A DNA stretch of 64,000 nt from Cylicocyclus nassatus (GCA_958299035.1 CATQJL010000316.1:11688347-11752346), one strand, 5' to 3'; positions 47,191-60,603 are shown, numbered from the stretch's first letter. Numbers and translations are program-made. Notes: generated by a model not told the origin, from the letters alone.

Positions 47191-48085
47191 CACTGCAACA
47201 AATAAATATTATTTCTGTAAAGAACACATCAGTAAGCCTTCTATGCAGAGCTTCGCGCATCCGTGCAAACTGGCTTTCTACCGTATGCCTATCGTTCCTT
47301 CACTTCCAATATATCAGAAAATGCCCCAGCTGAGTCGAATGTTGTCTATGGATTCCAAATTCGTCCACTTCAAAGCGAAATATGGGCACGTGACGGTAAT
47401 GTCACTGTTATTATACATTGGCCCGTAGTAAAGCTAATTCAGTTCAGGTGAACTGAACTGAGGCTCTCATCCAAGATTCGGTAAGGTAGACTGCCTATCA
47501 CCAGCTTCCCATGTAGTAAGAATGCAAAATGAAATTTCAGCTGACCGTCCGTCTACCTGACAAGGTAGTCTACCTTACTTCAGTTAGTCCACATTCAGTT
47601 AGACTACCAATTGATTCAAATAGTGTGTCAATAATGATACGCAGAGAAACTTCTCGTAAGTTACTTTCGAGCAACTTACGATACACGTCAGTTTAACATG
47701 TCGGTGAGGAGCCACAGTGATGCTGACGAGACTTAACAAGATCTAACAAGTGCGGCCACATCTCCGCCGCTAGTGCCAATGACGTAGATGTGAATGTTTG
47801 GCAAACTCGTCTTGACTCGTATACTTGCATGGACGTGGCGCTCTCAGTCTTATCATCGTGGGTGGTTGGCAATATCAATCAATGGCTCGACTGAAGGCAA
47901 GCTGACTCGTCGAAGCCTCAACTGAGATTTTATTCAGCTAAGATTGAATGAAGCTGCTTTACTACGGGCCATTATTTTACATCACTTTTCGAGTGCTGCT
48001 GACGTAGCCGTCAGTAATCTGACGTCGGAGTGGATAGCAAGGTACGCAGATGGCTAATGGCTCATTCGCCTTGGTTTCATCTTCC

Positions 48086-48929
48086 TACTTGAAACTTTGT
48101 TGAGAGTGATGGGGAGTGGAGCATGTAAGTTAGATAAAGTAATGCCTTATGAAATGCGACAGCTAGGCTGAGATCAGTGTACACTCGAGGGACACATTTT
48201 AGACCATTTGCCTTAACCATACCTCTTCATATCAGATTCTGGTAAACAGGAACTAAGATAAAAAAGGGGATTATCATTGGCGTATGCCTGGTTTCAGTCT
48301 AGCAACGATAGTCGAAGTTATTGAAGGTAAAACCTCGAATGGCATAATTTCAAGGTCATATATGTTAGTGTGGTATTAGACCGAATTAAACATAAGTATG
48401 GTTGTTGTTTGTGACCATTCTTTCATGATTTTTTTTTCGCCTAAATTGACATGTAAAATCAAATCACACAGGGTTTCTCACAATAATGTTCGAACGTTAT
48501 TTAGTTGGCTTTTACTTGAAACTTTGTTGAGAGTGATGGGGAGTGGAGCATGTAAGTTAGATAAAGTAATGCCTTATGAAATGCGACAGCTAGGCTGAGA
48601 TCAGTGTACACTCGAGGGACACATTTTAGACCATTTGCCTTAACCATACCTCTTCATATCAGATTCTGGTAAACAGGAACTAAGATAAAAAAGGGGATTA
48701 TCATTGGCGTATGCCTGGTTTCAGTCTAGCAACGATAGTCGAAGTTATTGAAGGTAAAACCTCGAATGGCATAATTTCAAGGTCATATATGTTAGTGTGG
48801 TATTAGACCGAATTAAACATAAGTATGGTTGTTGTTTGTGACCATTCTTTCATGATTTTTTTTTCGCCTAAATTGACATGTGAAATCAAATCACACAGGG
48901 TTTCTCACAATAATGTTCGAACGTTATTC
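48086..48929 (+). repeat. 427-bp tandem duplication
   Basis: The block beginning acttgaaactttgttgagag (48,087) recurs at 48,514 and continues for about 416 bp with only one clear difference (catgtaaaatc versus catgtgaaatc). Eleven bases separate the copies (tagttggcttt). Near identity means a recent local duplication. Confidence 0.85.
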
Positions 48930-51900
48930 TCAAAAACTCTCTGAAGAGCTTTTATGGCCAATCAAACACTAAGTTGCGGAGTTGGCTTTAACTTTGATTG
49001 GAAACATAGAGGAAAGCACCGATCACTCTCAATACTGCTACTGTAGGATTACGATAGGGATTTTAAAGAAAGTGTTAAAGTGAAGAGGGCTCTAATTTAC
49101 TTCAGAAAAAAGAACAAGCAACCTAAAAACTCTTACATTAGGCTAATTGAAGTGGCAAACTTTGAATTTGTAGTTTGTAATAAAAACGTAGGGTTCCAAT
49201 CAGAAATTGTGCCAAGTATACCGTAGCGGCTGTCTTTTCGATATTTTTCAAAAGTGCAAATACGCCATTTATAAGGCCTTAAATACATGCAAAAGTTGAG
49301 CATTGAAATTAGCAGATATAAAAATACTTTGCATACAAGTTTCGAATCCTTTGAGACTTTTTGCGACGGTGGCATTTACTGTGGCGCTGTATACTAAAAG
49401 TATCTACAAATATCCTGCAGTGACGAAGAGAGACTGATTTTCCGCTCCATAATGTGAATCTAAGTTGAAGCTAGCTTTGCATTATAGAGTTTAAAAGAAG
49501 GCGAAATTTTTTTGTACAAGAGAATTATTGAGAGCCAATTTTCGGCATTGTGACACAGCTCTGCAGCTCTCTTGTGATCAAACCTGAGTATCACGCAATT
49601 CAAAAAATGTTATGTTTGGCAATAGTGCGTACTTTATGATTCAATTTTGTTTTAAAATTGCTGTTGTGAAGTCTTTATACGCTATCAATAGTTTAATTCT
49701 ACGCTGAAAATAGATATTGGCTTGGTTGTTTTTTACATGAATCACACGGTTTCAGGTAGAGTTCATGTAAAAGATAACGGTGCTGACATTAGCTCACAAG
49801 CATTATGATTTTGAACAAAGATCAAGTGCACTTTCACTCGGATCACCATCGGAAATTCCCTGATTAAACGAAATTTCATTCACCTGTTTTCAATGGTAAC
49901 CGAGAACTCAAAAATGTTACTCAAGCCTGTAAGAATCTGGGAAGTCAAGTGATCATAGGCAAAGTAGAAGATAAAATATAAGCCAAACATAAAACTGAAA
50001 CACTTATGGGACCTAGAAAGGATCGAATACTTACAACTAATCGAAGCCTTTCCTATGAATATATAGACTCTAATGGCATGGAGTGCTGTTAACGATTTTA
50101 TCTTCCAATCTGCAGAGCGCCATCCGAGGAGTTACGAGCTTACATTAAAGCAAAAATCGGACGGTGCAAAGAAATCGTTGCCGTTTTGGTTAAATCAAGT
50201 GAAGAAGCACGAGTCAGGTAAACACGATTGTGCATTCGCGAAATCGTAAAATTTGTCTAAAATAATCTCATTTTAGTGCGCTTATAAGATTTTGCTCCCT
50301 CTCCAAGTAAGTCTCATAACTCCGCGTTCCGTGGCTGTGACGCTCTTCTTGTAAAAGTCGGAATCAGCGTGTAATGCTTTCAGATGCATCCATAAGTTAA
50401 GCTCGCAGAGACTATGTATATTTTTTGTAAAGGTGAACACTCAGAATGCACTTGCTCTTGGTTTTAACGGAGTATTTCAATCTTGGCCAATCCTAACATT
50501 GTTCAAATGTAACGGAAGTGATGAGCTTATATGCACATTCCAAAGTGATGGCTACAACGTCTTCTAATTTCTTTAACGTATATTTTTGGGTACATTTCAA
50601 TAAAAACTGACAATTTTTTACGTAATGGTCCCAGAATGCGTTCATCTAAAACGAATGCGAGATCGCGAGTCTAGCGAAGTTTTGTCTGCGCTGCCATCGT
50701 GCCCTTTACGTTTCTCGAGGAAGATCTCAATTTAAATTCAATCAATGAGACCACTTTCTGTAGCGATATTTTTTGCACCTTCCTTAGTTTCATTACTTGA
50801 GTGCGGTCACATGCCCTTCTGTAAGAGCATTTCAGATCAGTGATCATTTTGAACAATTTCTGATGGAAATCAAACAGTCGACATACGTAGGAGTATAAGC
50901 TTTCTACAGCAAGTGCACTTTATTTTCCATTGGATTTTTGCTTTAATCACAACGCATGCATCAGAATATCAATAAGAGGGTGAAATCGAATAGCAGTCAT
51001 AGCTGTGTCATATCAAGAATAAAAATCAAGTATAAAGTAAATCTAATTTGAAAGCAGCTCTACTTTATAAAGTTTGATTTCAAGAGTTATCAAGATCGAA
51101 TAATTGATTTATTTTTTTTAGACACCCTAAAAGGCTGTTTGTATTAGAACCACTTGATTACGGTTAAACAGATGGGAGAAGTAGCACTCCTTTTTATGTT
51201 TGGCAATATGACAATATGACGGTACACGTTCTTTGATTCAATTTTTCCTTAAGATCGCTGTTTTATGATTCACATATGCTATAAATTGTATTTTACACTA
51301 AATATACTATTCATCGGATTGATCATTTACATGAATCACAGGTATTAGGCGGACTTTATGTTTAATAGCACTGCTGACATTATTTACTCTCACCATGATT
51401 CTCAACAAAAGTCATTTCGCTTCCACAGATCATTACTTTAGCGGATAAACATTTTTGTTATCCCATTCGATTATATAGCCTTTTGAGGGGGATGGAATGG
51501 ACAGCAGACCTGTCTTCCCAATCTGCAGAGCGCTAAAAGAGGAGTTTTGAGTCTAAATCAGTCTACAACAAGCAAAAATCAAATGCGTTGGGATAGAAGT
51601 TGTTGCAGCTTTTGTGGCTCAAGTAAAAGAGCAAGAAAGCTTTTGAAAATTATCTCATGTTAGTATGCTTTGAATTTTTTTACCTCCCCTTCCCTCCCCT
51701 CCATCCCTCCCCCCGTAGTTTTCATAAGTGGCAGTAAAGTTTAATGACTTCCAACATATACAACCCCCATGGAAAACCCATAAAGGTGCATTTTTTGTGA
51801 GTGGGTGCATTCAGGAAATTTACTTGCTCTTGATATCATCAGGGATGTCCAATTCCCGCTCAATCTAACACTAATCAGGTGTAGGAGAAGTGTGTTTTTA

Positions 51901-53579
51901 GGTGTCGAAGTAATACCTATGGCACGACTTCTTCCAGCTTTATTATGTATTTTGTGCACATTTCAGTAAAACGATTGAAGTTTCTTTTACGCTACGACCC
52001 CGAACAGTTTATGCTAAATGAGTGTGAAAGCAGTTTACGACGAACGAGCCCAGCGAAATTTTTGCCTGCGCAGTTATTGTTACCATAGCCTCATTATTTT
52101 AAATGTTGAGAAAATCTTATTAGAGATTCAACACTGAGGTCTCTTGTGTGAGAATGTTTTGCACTTCTATTAGCTTCATTACTGTGGTACAGTGCTATGT
52201 CCTTCCGTGCATTTAGATCAGAGATCAGATTTAACATATTGACGACCGCTTGACACAAATGGTGTATTGTGTCAAGGCTTGACATACCATGACTCTCATT
52301 GAAATGGCTACTAAATTGTGTCAAACCAACTCCGGGAGTTTCCTTTTATGCTGGATCTAGATACAACCTCTATTGTTTTTGCCAGAACTCCAGCGCTACT
52401 GTAGGTGTACTGTAGATGGAATTGTGCGTGATTTTATTCAAAAAATGTTGGCTGATCCGAGAAAGGCTTCGATCGCCAATGTGTCAAACAATGATGAAAA
52501 TCAAAAAGTCGACATTCATAGAAAAACAAGGAATTGCACTTTATTTTTGCTTTATTCAGAGCAAATGCACCAAAATATCAATAATAAGAGTGCGAGATCG
52601 AAGTAGCAGACATAGCTGTGCCAAATAACGTTCCATTTTATTTTTATCAGCATAAACAAATTTTATCACGTGGCGGTCATGCGAAAGGAAGTCAAACTTT
52701 TGAGATCTTTAGTCCCAAACTCTGGCAAACTTTAGCAAACAAAAACTACTTGATTAACAGTCAAGGGCTCCAAAGACAAGGTAATCGTCTCAAAGTAAAA
52801 ATGTTTGTTTGCTTGAATAACCCCACTTAGTCCTACGCCAAATCGGGGTCGTCAGTTCACACTCAGGTCGTAACCCGAACAGACGCGAGGTCGGGCTAAC
52901 TGTTCGTTCGGGTCAAGCCCCACGACTCGTGACTCGATTCAAAGTAAGCTTCGCAGTTAAAAAGAGCATAATCAGAATCAGCGTTTTGGTTCAGAAATAA
53001 GAATTCTATTCGAACATATGTGCAGACATGCAGACACGACTAATTCTCTGGTGAAAAAATTGCTTCGGAAGGCGAAAGCGGCCAATATTCGCGCTATCAG
53101 TGAGTGTGGTCTACGGGTGATGAGTTTGAAAGTAGTCTTTAGGGCAGATAGAAATGTCGAAGGTGGGAATTAGAATGAAGATTGGATTTGTGGTAAATAC
53201 TCTGCCATACATTTAGGCAATACATATATATTAAGATACAATCTTATGGCTTGGTATGATGACACTAATAGCTTGCTCAAGTGGTAAAAGTTGGCTCAAG
53301 AGTTCGTTCTACTATTGGGCGTCTCATAATTTTTTCCAATTACAACATTAAGATCAATACATCTTGACGGCGAGAGCACCTACAATGGTACAAATACGTG
53401 GTCGTACCTCTTTATGCGTAGAGTACATAAGTTTGTGTGTCGAAGGAACCCACAATCATTAGGGGAGAGTTTGTCATTTTACCTCAAGCAGTCCTCCATT
53501 TCTAAGAAAGGATAGAATACGGAATTTGTTTGATAAACGTCTGTTGTATCAAAGGCAGCGTTCTGGTAAAATGGACATA

Positions 53580-53898
53580 CTCAGACAATCGCCGGGGGCA
53601 GGCGGGCACTGGAAAAATAGATTGCTGATCTCTCGCACCCCGCTCGCGGATTTTTTGGAAAGCAATCAGGATTTTTCGGAAGACCGCTTGCTGAGTTCTC
53701 GATTCCTCAGAGATTCAGCAATATATCTGCAAAAGATAAGAGCGAAAAAAATTCAACAGGCGGTCTCTCAAAAATCCGCTGACTCAGCAAGCGGTCTTCG
53801 GAAAAGTCCTGATTGCTTTGCAAAAAATCCGCGAGCGGGATGTGCGAAATCAGCAATCTATTTTTCCGGTGCCCGCCTGCCCCCAGCGATTGTCTGAG
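53580..53898. mobile_element. CTCAGACAATCGCC MITE, first copy
   Basis: Inverted ends CTCAGACAATCGCC and the (c/g)GCGATTGTCTGAG type, with near-complete internal pairing over 319 bp and TA on both sides. The empty site is present at about 40,491 (actggacataagaggatctc). Related to the SL-carrying elements by the first and last bases and the gcaggcgg words. It carries no RNA gene. Confidence 0.82.
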
Positions 53899-55801
53899 TA
53901 AGAGGATCTCACGTGGATAGTAATTTGCTCAGGTGACTCACTAACGGCTGAGATATACGTCCCCAAACTGGACACAGGATCTTATTTCGCACTAGCTGGC
54001 TTACCCGGCTCCGCCGTACGTTCCGAATAGAAAATTCCATTTCTTAACCGATCGGGACCAAACTTGGCACACATACACTTCGGGCCCCGGCGGGTGTCAT
54101 AGGCTACTTTTCGTCATCGATCGATATCGATTTTATCGATTTTTTGCAAAATTTGAGCTAGGGGGCTGGGATTTGGCACAGGGGGGTAATCGAGCATGCT
54201 GATCACCCCCGTGCTCAGACAATCGCCGGGGCAGGCGGGCACCGGAAAAATAGATTGCTGATCTCTCGCACCCCGCTCGCGGATTTTTTGCAAAGCAATC
54301 AGGACTTTTCGGAAGACCGCTTGCTGAGTTCTCGATTCCCTCAAAGATTCAGCAATATATCTGCAAAAGATAAGAGCGAAGAAAATTCCACAGGCGGTCT
54401 CTCAAAAATCCGCTGACTCAGCAAGCGGTCTTCCGAAAAGTCCTGATTGCTTTGCAAAAAATCCGCGAGCGGGATGTGCGAAATCAGCAATCTATTTTTC
54501 CGGTGCCCGCCTGCCCCCAGCGATTGTCTGAGTAAGAGGATCTCACGTGGATAGTAATTTGCTCAGGTGACTCACTAACGGCTGAGATATACGTCCCCAA
54601 ACTGGACACAGGATCTTATTTCGCACTAGCTGGCTTACCCGGCTCCGCCGTACGTTCCGAATAGAAAATTCCATTTCTTAACCGATCGGGACCAAACTTG
54701 GCACACATACACTTCGGGCCCCGGCGGGTGTCATAGGCTACTTTTCGTCATCGATCGATATCGATTTTATCGATTTTTTGCAAAATTTGAGCTAGGGGGC
54801 TGGGATTTGGCACAGGGGGGTAATCGAGCATGCTGATCACCCCCGTGCTCAGACAATCGCCGGGGCAGGCGGGCACCGGAAAAATAGATTGCTGATCTCT
54901 CGCACCCCGCTCGCGGATTTTTTGCAAAGCAATCAGGACTTTTCGGAAGACCGCTTGCTGAGTTCTCGATTCTCTCAAAGATTCAGCAATATATCTGCAA
55001 AAGATAAGAGCGAAGAAAATTCCACAGGCGGTCTCTCAAAAATCCGCTGACTCAGCAAGCGGTCTTCCGAAAAGTCCTGATTGCTTTGCAAAAAATCCGC
55101 GAGCGGGATGTGCGAAATCAGCAATCTATTTTTCCGGTGCCCGCCTGCCCCCAGCGATTGTCTGAGTAAGAGGATCTCACGTGGATAGTAATTTGCTCAG
55201 GTGACTCACTAACGGCTGAGATATACGTCCCCAAACTGGACACAGGATCTTATTTCGCACTAGCTGGCTTACCCGGCTCCGCCGTACGTTCCGAATAGAA
55301 AATTCCATTTCTTAACCGATCGGGACCAAACTTGGCACACATACACTTCGGGCCCCGGCGGGTGTCATAGGCTACTTTTCGTCATCGATCGATATCGATT
55401 TTATCGATTTTTTGCAAAATTTGGGCTAGGGGGCTGGGATTTGGCACAGGGGGGTAATCGAGCATGCTGATCACCCCCGTGCTCAGACAATCGCCGGGGG
55501 CAGGCGGGCACCGGAAAAATAGATTGCTGATCTCTCGCACCCCGCTCGCGGATTTTTTGCAAAGCAATCAGGACTTTTCGGAAGACCGCTTGCTGAGTTC
55601 TCAATTCCCTCAAAGATTCAGCAATATATCTGCAAAAGATAAGAGCGAAGAAAATTCCACAGGCGGTCTCTCAAAAATCCGCTGACTCAGCAAGCGGTCT
55701 TCCGAAAAGTCCTGATTGCTTTGCAAAAAATCCGCGAGCGGGGTGCGAGAAATCAGCAATCTATTTTTCCGGTGCCCGCCTGCCCCCGGCGATTGTCTGA
55801 G
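53580..55801 (+). repeat. 634-bp tandem array with four MITE copies
   Basis: MITE copies begin at 53,580, 54,214, 54,848 and 55,482, with a period of 634 bp. Between successive copies lie the same 93 bp of host sequence (agaggatctcacgtggatag...) plus about 220 bp of Helitron 3' end. Copies 2 and 3 share right-half variants with copy 1 (gggatgtgcg) and left-half variants with copy 4 (caccgg; attcca), so they are chimeras. Unequal exchange between two MITEs explains the array. Confidence 0.85.
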
Positions 55802-56139
55802 TGGGGGTGATCAGCATGCTCGATTACACCCCTGTGCCAAATCCCAGCCCCGTAGCTCAAACTTAACTTTGCAAAAAAATTGATGAAATCGATAAAAGTA
55901 ATGTACGATTTTAAAAACTAATATTGTATTCGGAATCCTCATGCTCACTTACCCCCTGTGCCAACTCCCAGCCTTGTAGCTCAAATTTTGCAAAAAAATC
56001 GATAAAATCGATATCGATCGATACGAAAAGTAGCCTATGACACCCGCCGGGGCTCGAAGTGTATGTGTGCCATGTTTGGTCCGGATCGGTTCAGAAATGG
56101 AGTTTTCTATTCGGAACATACGTACACACAGACAGACAT

Positions 56140-56194
<55 letters not shown>

Positions 56195-56225
56195 TACAAA
56201 CAGACATTCAGCTTTATATATAAGA
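53992..56225 (-). mobile_element. Helitron 2 (minus strand), interrupted and expanded
   Basis: On the plus strand it starts ctagctggcttacccggctc and ends tttatatataaga. That is 5' TCTTATATATAAAGC and 3' ...CCAGCTAG on the minus strand. The empty site in copy 2 reads ttcgcatagatttatgg (about 40,578), so insertion was between A and T. A CTCAGACAATCGCC MITE lies inside, and recombination with an outside MITE tripled the 3' end. A (CAGA)n tract occupies 56,128-56,200. No RepHel is encoded. Confidence 0.85.
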
Positions 56226-56472
56226 TAGATTCATGGCGCAACCCGTGGGTACTTGAGCGAAAGTGATGGGTTGTGCCATGAATCCATGCGAATTACAATC
56301 GTCGGGTCCAGTTTTGAAGGGAAAACCTCAGCCGTTAGTGAGCCGTTTTTGCTGTGTTTGAGCAGTGCCTTAGCTGGAGCCCCGAAGTTGCCTTTCTTGT
56401 AAAATTCCCATAGGTCCCGATTTGCTTGGACGCTATTTGCGTATTTGTTTGGTTAATTTGAAGATCCGTAGG

Positions 56473-57334
56473 CAGAGCCCGGCACGCGTTGGTTTGGAGG
56501 TTTTTAGGAAACGAAGTCCCCCATGACTTCGCGAAAATTCACGAAGTCTCTCTCGACATGAAAATCAGTAGGACAGCCCTTATTCAAAAAAATAGCAACA
56601 AAAAAGCGAAAAAAGCGCATTTTGAGGTATTTAATATAACAAAAAAGCAAAAAGAAAACATTTCGAGTCGATTAAAGGCTTTGCCATTGGGTATAGTACC
56701 ATTTTGATGCTGGGAATGTCGATCTCCTAGGCCAACCAAATCTGTAGCCTCAACAATCCTGCAATGCATCTTTCGCCACATATTTCAAAGGATACCGCAA
56801 GTGATTGGAGCGCGATATCTATCAACGCGTAGAATTATACTACTTTTGACTCAAAAAAGGGGAGAGGCAACGGCTTGATCCGCTCTCTTCACTATATGAT
56901 AGATTTTTGACCGTTCTAATCGTCCAAATCAAAAAGGTCCAAAACTTATGTGAACTCTCCGATATTTATGCTCCGAACCAACCCAGTTGGTTTGGTAGTT
57001 GGTCTAAAAACCAACAAATTCGAGAACGGATATTAGGACACATAAGTTTTGGGAACTTTTTACATAACATAGTTTGGAGTAATATTGTATACTCATAGCC
57101 CAAATTCGGAGCCATGTGATTGTTTGTGTGCTGTCAACAAGCCATATGTTTGTCTGAGTCTTGCATTTGAAATTCGCGCGCTTGCGAAAGAACACGTTCA
57201 ACTCGTGAAACCTAACATGTTCGTCGTGTTTTTTTTGGCGCTTCCTCCAGAATCTCACAAAAACGATGTCCCCGTTGCTTCTAACTCCAAAAACGAAGTC
57301 CAGTTTGACCCCAAACCATCGGTGCCGGGCCCTG
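56473..57334. mobile_element. hAT-like element with CAGAGCCCGGCAC ends
   Basis: The ends CAGAGCCCGGCACGCGTTGG and the inverted CAGGGCCCGGCACCGATGG bound 862 bp, with the exact 8-bp duplication TCCGTAGG (56,465-56,472 and 57,335-57,342). Empty sites: 40,829 and 63,673 (agatccgtaggatgttt). The arms pair inward for about 150 bp. Internal frames have no transposase motifs. Confidence 0.87.
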
Positions 57335-57463
57335 TCCGTAGGATGTTTAGGAACGGAGACACGTTGCTTCAAGCTAAATATCATTTCTAAGTACTATCAG
57401 AATTTTTATGAACTTCACATAAAATTCCATTTGGGCGGATGCTTGGTGACCCATATGGTAACC

Positions 57464-58834
57464 CATAGGTGCGATAGGGGGAGCAGGGTCCCCTCCAGGT
57501 GAAGGGGGTTTTGGTTATTTCTGACTTAGAAAAGTGAAGGGGGTAATTGAATCTGAGATGAGTGCTGACATCGCTTACATATCTAACGGGAGCGGGAGCG
57601 AAAAAAAAGGAAAATAAGCGGTATAGAGGTGTAAAATAAAGATTTTTTCAATGCTTAGGCCTTCGAAGGTCATCTAACAGAGACTTTTTTGACTCGGAAA
57701 AGCTTTGTGTTTCATCAGTCGACATACCATTCGAAAGCTTGAGGCATATAGAATCGACGTAGACCGTCTCTTTTTTTCCAGCTCTCCTGTGAATACACAT
57801 ATAAGAAATCATATCTAGCTTCAGCAACAATTGATTTTATGCGATCACTTTACGCTCCATTTCTGAGAGAAAGAGGAGAGCTAGAAAAGAAGAGACGGTC
57901 TACATTTACTGGCAAGGTCTTGCTCTGTGCTACTGTTAGAGAGTCAGGCATCTTCATTCATTCTTCACGCAGGAATTTCTTGACAAAAACACACATGTTT
58001 TTAGCTAAAATGCCATGTATCTCTGAGTAGAGGGGAACTAGAGAAAAGGAGACGGTCTACGTCGAATCCTTGTTTCGTGAGCTTTCAAATGGTATAAAGG
58101 TTGTTGGGTGAAAATACTCATGGTTTTTCAAAATTGAGGTGGATTCAATACTAACTTGCATCACCCTGCTCCGGCTTTCTATGGGTAGCCGGAGCAAGAC
58201 TTTTTTGGTCTGGGAAAACCTTCTACACCAACACTTTATAAACCATTCGATAGCTAAAAACACAAGGAATCGACGTAGACTGTCTCTTTTTTCATAGCTT
58301 TTCTGTGAAGCGAGATACGAACAGTTTTATCGAGCTACAATATCAGTCAATTCTGGATAATTATCTATTCAAACCAAGAAGGTTTTTTTCGAACTTTTAT
58401 ATATGATTCGAAAGCTTGAGAAACGAATAATCTAACTGCTCTCTTATTTTTTATTATTCTCTCTTTGAAAGGAGATATGGTACAATTTTTGTCAGTAAAC
58501 ATGTATCCATCACTAGCTAGTCCAGATTTTCTACTCTTGCTTCACTCTTTCTTGCGACAGCGTGCATTCATTGATACAATGTTAATTATTCAAAGAATTA
58601 GACATTCTTTGAATTTTTGATTATGTTTCGTTATCAAGGCCACTTTGAGTGCGCAAAAGATCTAAAGCATGCGTTTTTTTCAACAAAATGCTGATAGAAA
58701 GTGCCGTTGTAACAGCTGTTTGATTCTGCCGTTAGACCTTGATTCAGGTCTCAACCTCAGGTGGAAGGGGTCAGCGAGATGCTGGCTCTAAAGTGAAGGG
58801 GGTCAGAGAAATTTCACCACCTATCGCATCTATG
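57464..58834. mobile_element. hAT-like foldback element C
   Basis: The ends CATAGGTGCGATAGG and the inverted CATAGATGCGATAGG are flanked by the exact 8-bp duplication TGGTAACC (57,456-57,463 and 58,835-58,842). The empty site is at 40,944 (catatggtaacctatgttgc). The interior repeats gagacggtctacgtcga-type words in both orientations, indicating a long foldback. Same family as elements A and B. Confidence 0.87.
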
Positions 58835-60075
58835 TGGTAACCCATGTTGCACAAATGAAAGCAACAGAAGAACTACAAATCAGTAAAATCGTGAAAAAGT
58901 ATAGGACACCTTAATATTATTCAAGACATTTCTGTATCAATCGTTTCACTTGACTTCGAGTTAGTGTTAGAAGTTAGCAACTACTTTCCAGTAGCTTCGT
59001 GATGGTTTAACGCAAGGTGGAGGAGAAAAGGAGAGAAGGAGATTATCCATGCTTCACTGGTTTTGAGCAAGCCCGCCGAAAATCCGAAAACAAGTGCAAT
59101 GAATGCTAAACATTTTCTTACCACAAAATTTTTCATCAATTCCCTTTACTGGTGATTGATTGTTCTTTTCTGTTAAAACTTATGATTTCCGAAAAGACGG
59201 TAAAAACGGAAAATTTTTTTAGCATTGTACTTGTGTAGCTATAAGAGCCAGCCTGCACTACGCTCATTTAACAAAATTCATGTTAAACGGCTTTTCATAG
59301 TAACAATTTTTGGTTTTGGTCGGCATTACTAAAGTACGAGTAATTATTTCTTGCCATATTCCCGCAACTTTTTCCCGCAGCCTTCGTTTTTGGAAAGTTG
59401 TCGACATGCCATTGCTTTTTTCTTTCAGACCAATTTAAGGAGCGAAAACATTGCCATTCCAAAAAGTCACCATATTTCAACATAATTCGAACAAACTTTT
59501 GAACCAGCCTGACAATAAGTGTCCAAGTACAATCAGTAATTTTAACTGGAAACCTAAATGGAAGGCAGCCAGGTTTTTGCTTATGTTAAGAGCCTTGTTA
59601 AGAGCCTACACTGAAGCAAAACTAAACGCATTAGAAAAGAATCAGCCGCAACCATTTCTTGATTCAAAAAGAGGCAAGAAAAACTGTTGAAAGTAATCTC
59701 CATCTAGTGCGCGTTCGGATTTTGGCTTCCAAGTAGCTATCAGAACTCCACACTCCGTGAGCCCATCACCATAACAATCGCAATCAGCAATTAATGCTTC
59801 TCAAAATACGTCCTTGTGGAAAGCCCACAAGGGCTATGTATTTTTTGTGAAAGTGAGCACATTTAGAATGCTCTTGCTCCTTGTTTTAACGGAATTGTTC
59901 TCTCTTGGCCACCTCTGACACTAATTAGGTGTACCAGAAGTACTGAACTTACACGTAAGTGTCAAAGTGACAGCTATGACGCAACATTTTCTAACTTGAT
60001 TATCGTGTATTTTTGTACATTCAAATGAAAAAAAAACTGAAGATTTCCTTACGTAACGCTTTCAGAATACATTCA

Positions 60076-60603
60076 TCTTATATACAAAGCTGAATGTATG
60101 TTTGTCTGTCTGCCTGTCTGTCTGTCTGTATGTATGTCTGTCTGTCTGTGTGTACCTATGTTCCAAATAGAAAATTCCATTTCTGAACCGATCGGGACCA
60201 AACTTAGCACATACACTTCGGGCCCCGGCGGATGTCATAGGCTACTTTTCGTCATCGATCGATATCGATTTTATCGATTTTTTGCAAAATTTGAGCTAGG
60301 GGGCTGGAATTTGGCAGAGGGGTGTAATCGAGCATGCTAATTACTCCACGGGGGTGATCAGCATGCTCGATTACCCCACGGGGGTGATCAGCATGCTCGA
60401 TTACCCCCCCCCCCTGTGCCAACTCCCAGCCCCGTAGCTCAAATTTTGCAAAAAATCGATAAAATCGACATCGATCGATAACGAAAAGTGGACTGTGACA
60501 CCCGCCGGGGCCCGAAGTGTATGTGTGCCAAGTTTGGTCCGGATCGGTTGAGAAATGGAATTTTCTATTCGGAACATACGGCGGAGCTGGGTAAGCCAGC
60601 TAG
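60076..60603 (+). mobile_element. Helitron 3, short non-autonomous
   Basis: It starts TCTTATATACAAAGCTGAAT after A and ends ggcggagctgggtaagccag + CTAG before T. The empty site in copy 2 is at about 50,641 (gaatgcgttcatctaaaacg), showing insertion between A and T. The interior has the (TGTC)n tract, ATCGAT words and an inverted gatcagcatgctcgatta motif. Confidence 0.87.

Larger units (their letters stand above)
40200..53285 (+). repeat. Large tandem unit, copy 2
   Basis: About 13.1 kb from one ggctcaaaagttcgtt anchor to the next. It has all the ordered blocks of copy 1, for example agcaagcccgccgaaaatccg (41,194), gcagctgctatgcg (45,491), the 47,255-47,400 block, the CAGGG element near 48.9 kb, gtcggaatcagcg (50,358) and gcgaaagcggcc (53,082). 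Specific additions are a 1.95-kb insertion (42.8-44.7 kb), a mariner-type MITE at 46.1 kb and a 427-bp tandem duplication at 48.1 kb. Confidence 0.7.

Noticed and set aside
47693..47878. Minus-strand frame of 61 codons in a relatively GC-rich stretch
   Set aside because: No domain recognised, no matching frame on either side.
54114..55613. Three or more similar minus-strand frames of 61-76 codons
   Set aside because: They are repeats of the same 634-bp MITE/Helitron unit read through hairpin sequence, not a gene family.
53580..55801. Regularly spaced repeats that might suggest a CRISPR array
   Set aside because: The repeat period is 634 bp, the repeats are MITEs, and the genome is eukaryotic.
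56037..56266. Frames rich in TDRQTDRQ
   Set aside because: They translate the (CAGA)n tract at the Helitron 5' end. Similar frames at 6,047 and 60,098 come from the (TGTC)n tracts.
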